Source: Acididesulfobacillus acetoxydans (lineage in GTDB: Bacteria; Bacillota; Desulfitobacteriia; Desulfitobacteriales; Desulfitobacteriaceae). From it: a stretch of 64,000 bases of DNA. Shown here one piece after another: positions 41,602 through 50,331 of this stretch (within the stretch, counting starts at the first letter, position 1; the number at the start of each line of letters is the position of its first letter). The notes under the pieces are model-generated. The model saw only the letters and a program-made list of their open reading frames with translations. It searched no databases and was not told the origin of the DNA. The translations under genes were made by a program, and so were the position numbers. The stretch is taken from assembly GCF_902729405.1 (NCBI RefSeq), contig NZ_LR746496.1, positions 1,736,001-1,800,000 on the forward strand, written 5' to 3'.

Positions 41602-42675
41602 ATGAGAAAGATACTTCCAGCCATCATTCTCAGTTTGGTCCTTTTAGATCCGGTCTTCACCCCGCTTTGGCAGAGGGCAGCTTTTATGAACCGGATCCCC
41701 GGCTTGATGGACCGGATTCCGAAGACTGCGCAGAAGGTTCTGCAGCTGCCGCCCGAACACCCGGGTTCGTCTGCTCCCCGCGCCCTGCTCAACTTGCCGC
41801 TCCCCGTGAGGCCGGCTTCTTCGGTCAGCCAGGCCCAAATCACGGATGTTGAACACAAGGTGCTCGACCTGATCAATCAAGAGCGGCAGGCGGCCGGACT
41901 TCGGCCGGTCGTCTGGGATGAGACGGCAGCCCGGGCAGCCGGGCAGCATGTTCAGGAAGAAGCGGATCAAGGCTATATCAGCCATTGGGGCATGAACGGG
42001 ATGAAACCGCAGGAGCGCTACACTTTGGCCGGCGGTCTGGATGCCGTAGAGGAGAATGAAAGCGTCTCTTTCTGGTCGAACGGGGGCTTTCACGGAGTGT
42101 CCGAAAACGTTTTGTTCGATCTCGTGCGGGCACAGGAGGTTGCTATGGTCAATGAGCGTCCCCCGGACGACGGCCACCGTAAGAACATTCTCGACCCTCA
42201 TCATACCGGAGCGGGCATCGCGATTGCCGTAGGCAAATACGGGGTGGCCATGGCCGAGGAGTTTACCAACCACTATGCGGATCTCAAGCCCCTGCCTTAC
42301 AGTGCTCCCCAAGGTTCAAATGTGACCTTGACCGGGCGGATCTTTCCAGGTTACGAAATAACCGGAGTCTATGCGGTTTGGGAGCAGTTGCCGCAACCGA
42401 TGACCCGGGCGCAACTCATGCAAACACATTCCTATTCCGATCCGCCCTTTTCTAACCTGCACTTTTGGGCGCGTCCGGGTGGCCGCGGTTACTATATCCA
42501 AACCCCGGCCGGAGATATTTTTGCCAAGAATTTCGCGGTCAGCCCGGGAGGCGAGTTTTCAGTGACGGTACCGCTGGTTGACCGTCCGGCTCTGGATTAC
42601 ATCACTCTTGAAATCGCACCGACAGCGAATCCGGAAGACCGTTTCTATGCGGGTCAATTCGTGGTCCGGCTTTGA
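41602..42675 (+). CDS. Secreted CAP/SCP-domain protein
   Basis: 357 aa. Signal peptide (MRKILPAIILSLVLLDPVF). The CAP domain at residues ~85-230 (VEHKVLDLINQERQAAGLRP, AGQHVQEEADQGYISHW, and GHRKNILDPHHTGAGIAIAV with the family His/Glu sites) is followed by a ~125-residue C-terminal beta domain (VTLTGRIFPGYEITGVYAVW ... YITLEIAPTANPEDRFY). The domain has an insert before the GVSENVLFDLVRAQEVAMVN helix. Bacterial CAP proteins are often spore or cell-wall associated; the reaction is unknown. GAGGTG 6 bases before ATG 41602. Repeats of ...GGGAACGG... fill the gap before it. Confidence 0.88.
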   Translation: MRKILPAIILSLVLLDPVFTPLWQRAAFMNRIPGLMDRIPKTAQKVLQLPPEHPGSSAPRALLNLPLPVRPASSVSQAQITDVEHKVLDLINQERQAAGLRPVVWDETAARAAGQHVQEEADQGYISHWGMNGMKPQERYTLAGGLDAVEENESVSFWSNGGFHGVSENVLFDLVRAQEVAMVNERPPDDGHRKNILDPHHTGAGIAIAVGKYGVAMAEEFTNHYADLKPLPYSAPQGSNVTLTGRIFPGYEITGVYAVWEQLPQPMTRAQLMQTHSYSDPPFSNLHFWARPGGRGYYIQTPAGDIFAKNFAVSPGGEFSVTVPLVDRPALDYITLEIAPTANPEDRFYAGQFVVRL

Positions 42676-42739
42676 GTTGGGTTTCGGACGGATGAATGCA
42701 GGCCCGGCCCCCCTGGAGGCGGGCCCAGCGGAATTCACG

Positions 42740-42790
42740 GTGCTTGCGCCGGGTTCGGCAAGAGTTCTTCGTGCTTGCGCCGGGTTCGGC
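42740..42790. repeat. 20-bp direct repeat before the PAP2 gene
   Basis: GTGCTTGCGCCGGGTTCGGC at 42740-42759 and again at 42771-42790, 31 bases apart. Confidence 0.95.
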
Positions 42791-42844
42791 TGCCGGTTCG
42801 GACGGGTGCGGCCCGGAAGAGCCTGTTTGCCGGCAGGAGGGGAT

Positions 42845-43426
42845 ATGGCATTTTTCACGTGGCTTTTGACAATGGACGGAAGGCTTTTTAACACGGTTAC
42901 CCGTGTTTGGCAGAATCCATTTTTTGATTTGATCATGCCTTTCCTAACCCGTCTTGGCGCCGGAGGCCTGATCTGGCTCTTTGTGGCTTTCGCACTGGCC
43001 GTTTGCGGGCGGGGAAAAGGCCGTAAGGCGGCTTTTTTGGCCATGGTTGCCCTCTTACTGGGTTGGTTTTTCTGCGATGAGGTTCTCAAAACTCTTGTGG
43101 CCCGGCCCCGGCCCTTTTTGCATTGGACAAACGTCAGAATCTTGGCGGACAAGCCCCTCCAGTATTCGTTTCCGTCAGGGCATACTACGACATCCTTTGC
43201 TCCGGCAACTGTTCTTTTCCGCAAGAGCAAGGGCATCGGGGTGGCCGCCCTGATCTTGGCAGCCCTGATCGGCTTTTCGCGCATCTATGTGGGCGTGCAC
43301 TACCCTTCGGATGTAGCCGGCGGGGTGGTCTTGGGAAGTCTTATCGGCTGGCTGGTCGTTCGGTACGAGCAGGTGCTGGATAGGGTCATTATCCGGGGGA
43401 AAAGAGTGTTAGCTCACAAGAGGTGA
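42845..43426 (+). CDS. PAP2-family membrane phosphatase
   Basis: 193 aa with about 5-6 membrane helices. All three phosphatase motifs are present: KTLVARPRP near residue 82, the PSGHTTTSFA block near 115, and SRIYVGVHYPSDVAGG near 150 with the nucleophile histidine. It probably dephosphorylates undecaprenyl pyrophosphate or phosphatidate-type lipids at the outer face. GGAGG 5 bases before ATG 42845. Between the CAP protein and the pur cluster. Confidence 0.92.
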   Translation: MAFFTWLLTMDGRLFNTVTRVWQNPFFDLIMPFLTRLGAGGLIWLFVAFALAVCGRGKGRKAAFLAMVALLLGWFFCDEVLKTLVARPRPFLHWTNVRILADKPLQYSFPSGHTTTSFAPATVLFRKSKGIGVAALILAALIGFSRIYVGVHYPSDVAGGVVLGSLIGWLVVRYEQVLDRVIIRGKRVLAHKR

Positions 43427-43544
43427 CCGGGAACGGCGGAGTGGCCGTAGGAATAAGAAAACGTGCCTCGGCCCCGCTTCAGCCGGCTACTCACTTCAGC
43501 GACGGGGGCGCCGGCAGGTTTCATACAAGAGAGTGCCGAGCATT

Positions 43545-43586
43545 ACCGCGAACATTAAATAGATATTTAACATTAATGTTCGAATT
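43545..43586. promoter_or_regulatory. PurBox pair (PurR site) upstream of purE
   Basis: CGCGAACATTAAAT and the inverted ATTAATGTTCGAAT: the CGAA (43549-43552) and TTCG (43579-43582) cores are separated by exactly 26 bases, the geometry of two 14-base PurBoxes 16 bases apart in Bacillus-type PurR regulation. It lies immediately upstream of the promoter. Confidence 0.75.
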
Positions 43587-43591
43587 TATCA

Positions 43592-43620
43592 TTGACCTGT
43601 CAGGAAGTCTCCTGTAAAAT
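43592..43620 (+). promoter_or_regulatory. Sigma-A promoter of the pur operon
   Basis: TTGACC (43592-43597), 17-base spacer, TAAAAT (43615-43620). Start of transcription near 43627, leaving a 270-base leader before purE. Confidence 0.8.
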
Positions 43621-43742
43621 GAGTACAGCGGTGAACAGAACGGTCTATAGGGCATGAGAGATACCTGAGCCCCTAGGTCAGTGGTCACAGGCAGCCGGGC
43701 GACCGGATAATTTGGCAACCGGGCAACTGGGCCGTCAGCGGT

Positions 43743-43802
43743 AAGCAGCCAGGCAGTAACGAGCCGGACAGTAACAAGCTAGGCAGTAAGCAGCTAAGTA
43801 AT
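43743..43802. repeat. 15-bp minisatellite in the pur leader, 4 units
   Basis: AAGCAGCCAGGCAGT, AACGAGCCGGACAGT, AACAAGCTAGGCAGT and AAGCAGCTAAGTAAT in succession. Related short units (GGCAACCGGGCAACTGGG) precede it. It lies within the untranslated leader of purE. Confidence 0.85.
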
Positions 43803-43896
43803 TGGGCAGCGGCAATCAGGTTGTTAGGTAATTAGGATCAAATAATTAGTGAGTGGGTAATAGCTAATTCATCGGTTTGATGGAAGGAATGGCGAG

Positions 43897-44421
43897 ATGT
43901 CCGAAGTGTCTTTAGTGGGAATTGTCATGGGAAGTGATTCGGATTATCCGGTGGTGGAGGAGACGATAAAAGTCCTGGATCGGTTCAAAGTGCCATACGA
44001 GGTGAAAGTTTCCTCCGCCCACAGGACATTGGAGAGGACTCTCAGTTGGGTTAAGAATTTTGAGTCTCAAGGGGGACAGGTAATCGTGGCGGCCGCCGGT
44101 TTGGCGGCCCACTTGCCGGGGGTTGTGGCAGGCAGCACCAGCTTACCGGTGATCGGATTGCCGATTGCGAGCGGTTCCCTGTCGGGGGTGGACGCACTCT
44201 ATGCCATTGTTCAAATGCCTCCCGGCGTTCCGGTCGCCACTGTCGGCATTGGTGCGGCCCGCAATGCCGGGCTTCTAGCGGTGCAAATTCTGGCTGCGGG
44301 GCGGGAGTCCCTAAGATCGGCGTTGCAGGCCTACCGCCGGGAATTGGCGGAGGAAGTCGAACGTAAAGACTCGGCCCTTCTGGCCAAACTCCGCGAAAAA
44401 ACGGCAGTCAGGAATTCCTAA
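43897..44421 (+). CDS. purE: N5-carboxyaminoimidazole ribonucleotide mutase
   Basis: 174 aa class I Pur[20 protein letters not shown] at the start, [12 protein letters not shown] near 40 and the [20 protein letters not shown] loop near 68 bind the ribonucleotide. Class I PurE normally needs PurK to make its substrate; no purK is next to it or elsewhere in the window. First gene of the cluster purE-B-C-F-M-N-H-D. Confidence 0.96.
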   Translation: MSEVSLVGIVMGSDSDYPVVEETIKVLDRFKVPYEVKVSSAHRTLERTLSWVKNFESQGGQVIVAAAGLAAHLPGVVAGSTSLPVIGLPIASGSLSGVDALYAIVQMPPGVPVATVGIGAARNAGLLAVQILAAGRESLRSALQAYRRELAEEVERKDSALLAKLREKTAVRNS

Positions 44422-44592
44422 CAGGTCAGGTCTCCCTGCCCCATCAACGCGGCACCGACCGGTCAGTATTTCCGGCAGGCGCCAGGAGGCTGTCCGGAGA
44501 GCGCTTACCGGTCGTGCGGACGACAGGAACAAGGCAGGATATTGAAATCGCGATATCGTGATACTTAAGAAAGCAAAGGAGTAAGAGCCCCT

Positions 44593-45891
44593 ATGATTGA
44601 ACGTTATACTTTGCCGGAGATGGGGAAGGTTTGGACAGACGAACACCGCCTTTCTCTCTGGTTGAAAATCGAGATAGCGGCTTGCGAAGGCTGGGCCTCA
44701 CTGGGTCGGATACCGGCGGCTGCCGTGGAAGTGATCCGGGAGCGGGCGGCTTTCAGGTGGGAAAGGGTCCGAGAGATCGAGCAGGTCACGCGGCACGATG
44801 TCCTGGCTTTTTTGACCAATGTGGCCGAGAATGTGGGAGATGAGGCGAAATATATCCATCTGGGGATGACTTCCTCAGACGTATTGGACACGGCTCTCTC
44901 CTTGCAGCTGGTGGAAGCGGCGGATATTTTGGTCGGCAAAATGGAGCGCCTGGAAGGGGTTTTGAAACAACGGGCCCTTGAGCATCAGGATACTCTGATG
45001 ATGGGGCGAACCCACGGGATCCATGCCGAGCCGATTACGCTCGGGCTCAAGTTTGCGCTATGGTATGACGAAGTCCGGCGGCAAAAAAAGCGCCTGGGCT
45101 TTGCCCGGGAGGAAGTTCGCTATGGCAAGATCTCCGGTGCCGTGGGAACGTTCGCCAATGTGGAACCCGAAGTGGAAGAGGCGGTTTGCCGGAAACTCAA
45201 TCTGAAGCCGGCGCCCGTATCTACCCAGATCCTGCAGCGGGACCGCCATGCCTTCTTCGTCACCACCTTGGCAGGGATCGCTTGTTCTTTGGATAAAATC
45301 GCGACCGAAGTGCGCAATCTGCAGCGTACGGATGTGCATGAAGTGGAAGAGGCCTTCGGTCAGGGGCAGAAAGGTTCCTCCGCCATGCCGCACAAGAAAA
45401 ACCCCATCATGTCGGAGAATATTTCGGGTTTGTCCCGGGTTATCCGGGGCAACGCCGTGACCGCCCTGGAAAACGTGGCACTTTGGCACGAACGGGACAT
45501 CTCTCATTCTTCCGCCGAACGGGTTATCTTGCCCGACAGCACGATCGGTTTGGATTTTATGCTGCATAGAACCATTCAACTCCTGGAGGGGTTAAGAATT
45601 TTCCCCGAGCAGATGAAAGAGAATATCGCGAAAGTTTACGGCCTGATATTTTCCCAAAGAGTGCTGCTGGCTTTGATCGATAAGGGAGTGAGCCGGGAAA
45701 GCGCATACGCTTGGGTTCAGGAAGAGGCCATGAAAGCTTGGGAGACGAAGGAAGACTTCCAAACGTTAGTTAATGGGGATTCTCGGATTCGCGCCCACTT
45801 GAGTGAGGAAGAAATTGCCGCTCTCTTTGACTTCTCTTACCATACCAAACACGTGGGGGACATTTTTAAACGGGTTGGACTGACGCAATAA
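44593..45891 (+). CDS. purB: Adenylosuccinate lyase
   Basis: 432 aa. Works twice in the pathway: SAICAR to AICAR, and adenylosuccinate to AMP. The superfamily signature GSSAMPHKKNPIMSENISGL lies near residue 262; the catalytic histidine block MMGRTHGIHAEPITLGLKFA is near 138. AAAGGAG is 11 bases before the ATG, a rather long spacing. Confidence 0.97.
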   Translation: MIERYTLPEMGKVWTDEHRLSLWLKIEIAACEGWASLGRIPAAAVEVIRERAAFRWERVREIEQVTRHDVLAFLTNVAENVGDEAKYIHLGMTSSDVLDTALSLQLVEAADILVGKMERLEGVLKQRALEHQDTLMMGRTHGIHAEPITLGLKFALWYDEVRRQKKRLGFAREEVRYGKISGAVGTFANVEPEVEEAVCRKLNLKPAPVSTQILQRDRHAFFVTTLAGIACSLDKIATEVRNLQRTDVHEVEEAFGQGQKGSSAMPHKKNPIMSENISGLSRVIRGNAVTALENVALWHERDISHSSAERVILPDSTIGLDFMLHRTIQLLEGLRIFPEQMKENIAKVYGLIFSQRVLLALIDKGVSRESAYAWVQEEAMKAWETKEDFQTLVNGDSRIRAHLSEEEIAALFDFSYHTKHVGDIFKRVGLTQ

Positions 45892-46174
45892 ATTTGAAGG
45901 CTTTCGGTGTCGGGGACATCCTGATCGGTCTGAGACCGCCTGCCGGGCCAACGACCTGGGCAGCCGGAGCGGACCGCAGAAGGGAATGGCCGAGGGCAAG
46001 CTCGGGCTTGGGCGTTTCGGTATGAGCCATGCTGTCATCTGATGCCGGCGCGATCCCGCCCCAGCGCAGGGGTGCGTTGACAATGGGGCGGGGAGTTTTC
46101 GGGATAGGCGGCGAAGAACTAAGGCCAACCAAAGCCGGCAGGGTAGAAAACTAAAGTAAAGGGGTCGTCGATTG
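45892..46174. other. Gap between purB and purC
   Basis: 283 bases without a supportable gene. In many Firmicutes this side of purC carries other pur genes, but none is seen. G+C-rich, no clear promoter or terminator. Confidence 0.4.
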
Positions 46175-46891
46175 ATGGAAAAGGGTGCGTTGCTTTACGA
46201 AGGCAAAGCGAAGAAGGTATTTGCCACGGACGAGGCGGAGTATTACTGGGTGGATTACAAAGATGACGCCACGGCTTTCAACGGGGAAAAAAAGGGGCAA
46301 ATCCTGGATAAAGGGATGGTCAATAACCAACTGTCCGCCCTGTTCTTTCGGGAAATGGAAAAGGCCGGGGTTCCCACCCATTTCGTCGAGCTTTTGGGGG
46401 AGCGGCAGATGCTGGTCAGGCGTTTGCGCATGATTCCGCTGGAGGTAGTTGTGCGCAATGTCGTGGCAGGGAGCCTAGCCCAAAGAGTGGGGACGGAGGA
46501 AGGGTACCGTTTACCCCAAGCGGTTGTGGAGCTCTATTACAAAGACGATGCTTTGGGTGATCCCTTGGTCAATGAATCTCACATCCAGGCCATGGGTTGG
46601 GCCGGCGCCGCGACGGTGAAACGGATTCAGGAAATGGCGCTGGCAGTCAACCGGGTCCTATCCGGGATCATGGACAAAGCTGGGATTGAACTCGTTGATT
46701 TCAAACTGGAATTCGGCTTCGCGGGAGACACCATTTTGCTGGGGGATGAGATTTCGCCGGATACCTGCCGTTTTTGGGACAAGGAGACTCGGGAAAAGTT
46801 GGATAAAGACCGTTTCCGCCGGGACCTCGGCCAAGTGGAAGAAGCCTATCTCGAGGTTTACCGCAGGGTTAAAGAAGTTCTTCCTCAATAA
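46175..46891 (+). CDS. purC: SAICAR synthetase
   Basis: About 238 aa. Joins CAIR and aspartate with [23 protein letters not shown] at the start is the nucleotide-binding strand region, [16 protein letters not shown] near 92 and [13 protein letters not shown] near 190 are the two PROSITE-type signatures. ATG 46175 with AAGGGG about 11 bases upstream; TTG 46172 is in frame. Confidence 0.96.
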   Translation: MEKGALLYEGKAKKVFATDEAEYYWVDYKDDATAFNGEKKGQILDKGMVNNQLSALFFREMEKAGVPTHFVELLGERQMLVRRLRMIPLEVVVRNVVAGSLAQRVGTEEGYRLPQAVVELYYKDDALGDPLVNESHIQAMGWAGAATVKRIQEMALAVNRVLSGIMDKAGIELVDFKLEFGFAGDTILLGDEISPDTCRFWDKETREKLDKDRFRRDLGQVEEAYLEVYRRVKEVLPQ

Positions 46892-47115
46892 GGCGGTGGG
46901 GGTGCACACGTGGCTTTGCTTTCCCGGAGCCGGATGAGAAAGTTCGTATCATTACACGGGTGGACCTTACCCGGAACGCTGGTAGACGCCTGAGTCTCAC
47001 TATTCGATTGAAATGTCTGCGAAGCCCGACAGAGCCGGTCGGGAGTGCACGCACTCACGCCTCGGGCTGCTTCGTGCTTCGGAAGGCGAGCTTTGCGACA
47101 ATGAGGGGGTTGAAG
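46892..47115. other. Gap between purC and purF, where purS-purQ-purL usually lie
   Basis: 224 bases with no purSQL remnant visible. The reading frame of purF is open back to 46960 but without start signals or similarity. Confidence 0.4.
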
Positions 47116-48519
47116 GTGACGAGGGACGACAAACCCAAGGAAGAGTGCGGCATTTTCGGCCTTTACGCGCCGGAACTGGAGGTATCCCGCCTCACCTATT
47201 ACGGTCTTTATGCTCTGCAGCATAGGGGGCAGGAGAGTGCGGGAATCGCGGTTTCCGACGGGCGGAATATCGACTTGCACAAAGGAATGGGACTGGTTTC
47301 AGAAGTTTTCTCCGACCGGATCATGAGCCAAACCGGGGGTAAGATGGCCATCGGGCACGTGCGTTACTCAACGACGGGGTCCAGTTTATTGGCTAATGCC
47401 CAGCCTCTGGTGGTTCATTACCAAAATGGGATGATGGCTCTGGCCCACAACGGGAATCTTACCAATGCAGCCGAACTGCGCGAGGAATTGAGCAAAGACG
47501 GGGCCGTTTTTCAAACGACGGTGGACAGTGAGGTGATTATTAATCTGATTGCCCGCTATCGCCGCGGCTGTTTGGAAGACGCGGTGACAAAAACCATGAT
47601 GGATTTGCAGGGGGCCTACGCTTTGGTCATCCTGGCCGAAGACAAGGTGCTTGGGGTAAGGGACCCTTACGGGGTGCGCCCTTTGTGCATCGGACAACTG
47701 GGAGAACGTTATATCCTGACTTCGGAAAGTTGCGCTCTGGACAGCATCGGGGCCCGTCTGGTCCGAGATGTGGAACCCGGTGAAATCGTTACCATTGACG
47801 AACAGGGACTTCACTCCCGGCCTGGGTTAACCTCCCCTCGCAAGGCGGGGTGTGCCTTTGAGTACATCTATTTCGCCCGGCCGGACAGTACCATAGACAA
47901 GATCAATGTTTCCGAAGCCCGCCGCCGGATGGGGCAGGAATTGGCCGCGGAGTGCCCGATCCGGGCCGATATTGTCATTCCGGTTCCCGACTCCGGCAGA
48001 GCCGCGGCCTTAGGTTATTCTCACGCTTTGGGGATTCCCTTCGAAGAAGGGCTGATCAAGAACCGTTACATCGGGCGGACTTTTATCCAACCCACCCAGG
48101 AGATGCGTGAAATCGCGGTGCATTTGAAATTGAATGCTAATGCTTCGGTGATCCGGGGCAAGAGGGTAGTCATGATCGACGACTCTATCGTCCGTGGCAC
48201 GACCAGCTCCCGCCTGGTGGGAATCCTGCGCGGCGCGGGGGCGGAGGAAGTCCATTTGCTCATCAGCTCGCCGCCCGTCCTCTATCCCTGCTATTACGGG
48301 ATCGACACGGCGGAGAGGGAAAAGCTGATTGCGGCGCAACTGGACTTGGAGGGTATCCGGGCCTATGTCGGCGCGGATTCTCTGCATTACCTTTCCCAGG
48401 AGGGATTAAAGCGGGCCCTGGGAGAGGAGCCGGTTTGCCTGGCCTGTTTCAACGGAGACTATCCTATTGAGATTCCCGCCAACAAAGGAAAATATGATTT
48501 CGAACGGAAAGGAAGATAA
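47116..48519 (+). CDS. purF: Amidophosphoribosyltransferase
   Basis: About 467 aa. First committed step of purine synthesis: PRPP plus glutamine to phosphoribosylamine. The GTG at 47116 (GAGGGGG 6 bases upstream) leaves a 10-residue propeptide before the catalytic ECGIFG cysteine, as in the Bacillus type, which is processed and carries a 4Fe-4S cluster. ATG 47101 is an alternative. The PRPP loop reads [20 protein letters not shown] near 360. Cys residues in [23 protein letters not shown] and [14 protein letters not shown] fit the cluster ligands. purM follows 2 bases after. Confidence 0.95.
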   Translation: MTRDDKPKEECGIFGLYAPELEVSRLTYYGLYALQHRGQESAGIAVSDGRNIDLHKGMGLVSEVFSDRIMSQTGGKMAIGHVRYSTTGSSLLANAQPLVVHYQNGMMALAHNGNLTNAAELREELSKDGAVFQTTVDSEVIINLIARYRRGCLEDAVTKTMMDLQGAYALVILAEDKVLGVRDPYGVRPLCIGQLGERYILTSESCALDSIGARLVRDVEPGEIVTIDEQGLHSRPGLTSPRKAGCAFEYIYFARPDSTIDKINVSEARRRMGQELAAECPIRADIVIPVPDSGRAAALGYSHALGIPFEEGLIKNRYIGRTFIQPTQEMREIAVHLKLNANASVIRGKRVVMIDDSIVRGTTSSRLVGILRGAGAEEVHLLISSPPVLYPCYYGIDTAEREKLIAAQLDLEGIRAYVGADSLHYLSQEGLKRALGEEPVCLACFNGDYPIEIPANKGKYDFERKGR

Positions 48520-48521
48520 GA

Positions 48522-49538
48522 ATGGGATATTCCTACCGGGATGCCGGGGTGGATATCGAAGCGGGGAACGAGGCCGCAGAGAGGCTCAAACCGATTGCGG
48601 CGCGGACGCTGCGTCCGGAGGTGCTCGGGGGGCTCGGCGGCTTTGGAGGGCTTTTTTCCCTTGACCTCCGGAAGTATCCCGATCCGGTCCTCGTCTCCGG
48701 CACCGATGGAGTAGGCACCAAACTGCGCTTAGCCTTTCAAATGGACCGCCATACGACGATCGGGCAGGATGCCGTTGCCATGTGTGTCAACGATGTCTTG
48801 GTCCAGGGTGCGGAACCCCTTTTCTTTCTGGATTACCTGGCCTTGGGGCGGGTGGCGCCGGAGAGGATTGCTGACATTGTGAGCGGGGTGGCGGACGGGT
48901 GTGCAGAGGCCGGCTGCGCCTTGCTGGGCGGCGAAACCGCTGAGATGCCGGGCTTTTATGCGCCGGACGAATATGATATCGCCGGTTTTGCCGTGGGAGT
49001 CGTCAACCGGGATTGCTTGGTCGACGGCCGGGGAATTGAAGCGGGGGATCTTCTCATCGGACTCAAATCTTCAGGGTTGCACAGTAACGGGTATTCCCTG
49101 ACCCGGAAGATCATGGCGCCCTATCCTTTGACCACGATTTTTCCCGAACTGGGCGAACCGTTGGGCGAAGTTCTGCTGCGCCCCACGCGCATCTACGTGA
49201 AGACTGTCCTTCCTCTGGTGCAGAGTGGTAAAATTCGGGGAATGGCGCATATTACGGGGGGAGGATTGACGGAAAACATTCCGCGCATCCTGCCGCAAGG
49301 CTTGGGAGTTGAAATCGACAGGGGGGCCTGGCAGGTACCCGGAATCTTCAGCCTGCTGCAAAAGCTGGGTGAGGTGGAAGAAGCGGAGATGTATTGCACA
49401 TACAATATGGGAATCGGTTTTGTCTTGCTCATCCATGCCCAAGATTCAGAGAATGTGCTCAAGATGCTTGAGCGCGGGGGAGAAGCCCCCGTGATCTTGG
49501 GTCGGGCGGAGCCGGGCGAAGGAGTGAACTACCGATGA
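48522..49538 (+). CDS. purM: Phosphoribosylformylglycinamidine cyclo-ligase
   Basis: 338 aa AIR synthetase. [19 protein letters not shown] near residue 65, [20 protein letters not shown] near 90 and [20 protein letters not shown] near 140 are the ATP and substrate sites. Overlaps purN by 4 bases (ATGA). Its substrate FGAM is made by PurSQL or PurL, which are not in this window. Confidence 0.97.
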   Translation: MGYSYRDAGVDIEAGNEAAERLKPIAARTLRPEVLGGLGGFGGLFSLDLRKYPDPVLVSGTDGVGTKLRLAFQMDRHTTIGQDAVAMCVNDVLVQGAEPLFFLDYLALGRVAPERIADIVSGVADGCAEAGCALLGGETAEMPGFYAPDEYDIAGFAVGVVNRDCLVDGRGIEAGDLLIGLKSSGLHSNGYSLTRKIMAPYPLTTIFPELGEPLGEVLLRPTRIYVKTVLPLVQSGKIRGMAHITGGGLTENIPRILPQGLGVEIDRGAWQVPGIFSLLQKLGEVEEAEMYCTYNMGIGFVLLIHAQDSENVLKMLERGGEAPVILGRAEPGEGVNYR

Positions 49539-50167
49539 GAACGCTGCCGATGAGAACGGGGGTTTTGGCTTCCGGGCGCGGCAGCAACCTCCAAATGTTC
49601 ATTGATCTCGCGCAGAAAGGTGAACTTCCCATAGAACTGGTCGCCGTCGGGTCAGATCAGGCAGGGGCTCAGGCATTGGCAAGGGCACGGTCAGCCGGAA
49701 TTCCGGTCCGGGTTTTTACCCCGGCTGACTACCCCTCCCCCCACACCCGGGAAGAGAGTTTGTTGACCTGGCTGCAAGAGAGACAAGTGGAGCTTTTGCT
49801 TCTGGCCGGTTATATGCGGATCTTGGGGGAAAGGTTTGTCCAAGGGGCCGATTTTCCTATTCTCAATATCCATCCGTCTTTGCTTCCGGCTTTCCCCGGG
49901 CTGCACGCTCAGCGTCAGGCTCTGGACTATGGGGTGAAAGTCAGCGGGTGTACGGTGCATTTTGTCGATGAAGGGTTGGACAGCGGGCCGATCATTGCTC
50001 AGGAAGCCGTGCCGGTTCTCCCGCAGGATACCGAAGAGACCCTCTCAGCCCGGATTCTCACGGTGGAGCACCGTCTCTATCCCGAAGCGGTCCGTTTGCT
50101 GGCTTCCGGGCAGCTGGAGAGGTCCGGCAGGAGGGTGGCAGAGAGGAAGTCTGGAAGCGGGCATTAA
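49535..50167 (+). CDS. purN: Glycinamide ribonucleotide formyltransferase
   Basis: 210 aa. Transfers formyl from 10-formyl-tetrahydrofolate to [23 protein letters not shown] at the N-terminus binds phosphate; [20 protein letters not shown] near 112 carries the catalytic Asn/His, and [20 protein letters not shown] the catalytic Asp. A second ATG at 49550 with the same following codons (ATGAGAAC) makes the start ambiguous. Confidence 0.95.
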   Translation: MRTLPMRTGVLASGRGSNLQMFIDLAQKGELPIELVAVGSDQAGAQALARARSAGIPVRVFTPADYPSPHTREESLLTWLQERQVELLLLAGYMRILGERFVQGADFPILNIHPSLLPAFPGLHAQRQALDYGVKVSGCTVHFVDEGLDSGPIIAQEAVPVLPQDTEETLSARILTVEHRLYPEAVRLLASGQLERSGRRVAERKSGSGH

Positions 50168-50229
50168 CATTGGCGATGTGGACCTACTGCCTTTTCAGGC
50201 AGACTTATCTCTCTTTGGAGATGATGAAC

Positions 50230-50331
50230 ATGGTTTATGTATTATCAAAAGACGGGAAACCGTTGATGCCGACGCTGAAAGGAATGATGGCTGGGGCCGG
50301 TAGAAGTGAGCTCAGAAGGAGGTTGTGTTGA
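50230..50331 (+). pseudogene. Fragment of the start of an IscB/RRXRR-type protein
   Basis: ATG 50230 opens a 33-codon frame beginning MVYVLSKDGKPLMPT, then unrelated codons to a TGA that overlaps the purH start (TGATG). The first 15 residues match the usual beginning of IscB/HNH-type RRXRR-domain proteins (VYVL-K-G-PLMPT); the expected arginine-rich continuation is absent. TTTGGAG lies 6 bases before the ATG. Most likely a deletion relic of an IS200/IS605-group element in the pur operon; it may still be translated and coupled to purH. Confidence 0.55.

Noticed and set aside
42559-43284. A 241-codon minus-strand frame opposite the PAP2 gene
   Set aside because: Arg/Lys/Pro-rich composition typical of an antisense frame; the plus strand carries all three PAP2 motifs.
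43621-43896. Purine riboswitch in the purE leader
   Set aside because: Neither the conserved core bases of the three-way junction nor the P1-P3 pattern could be found; PurBox control is visible instead.
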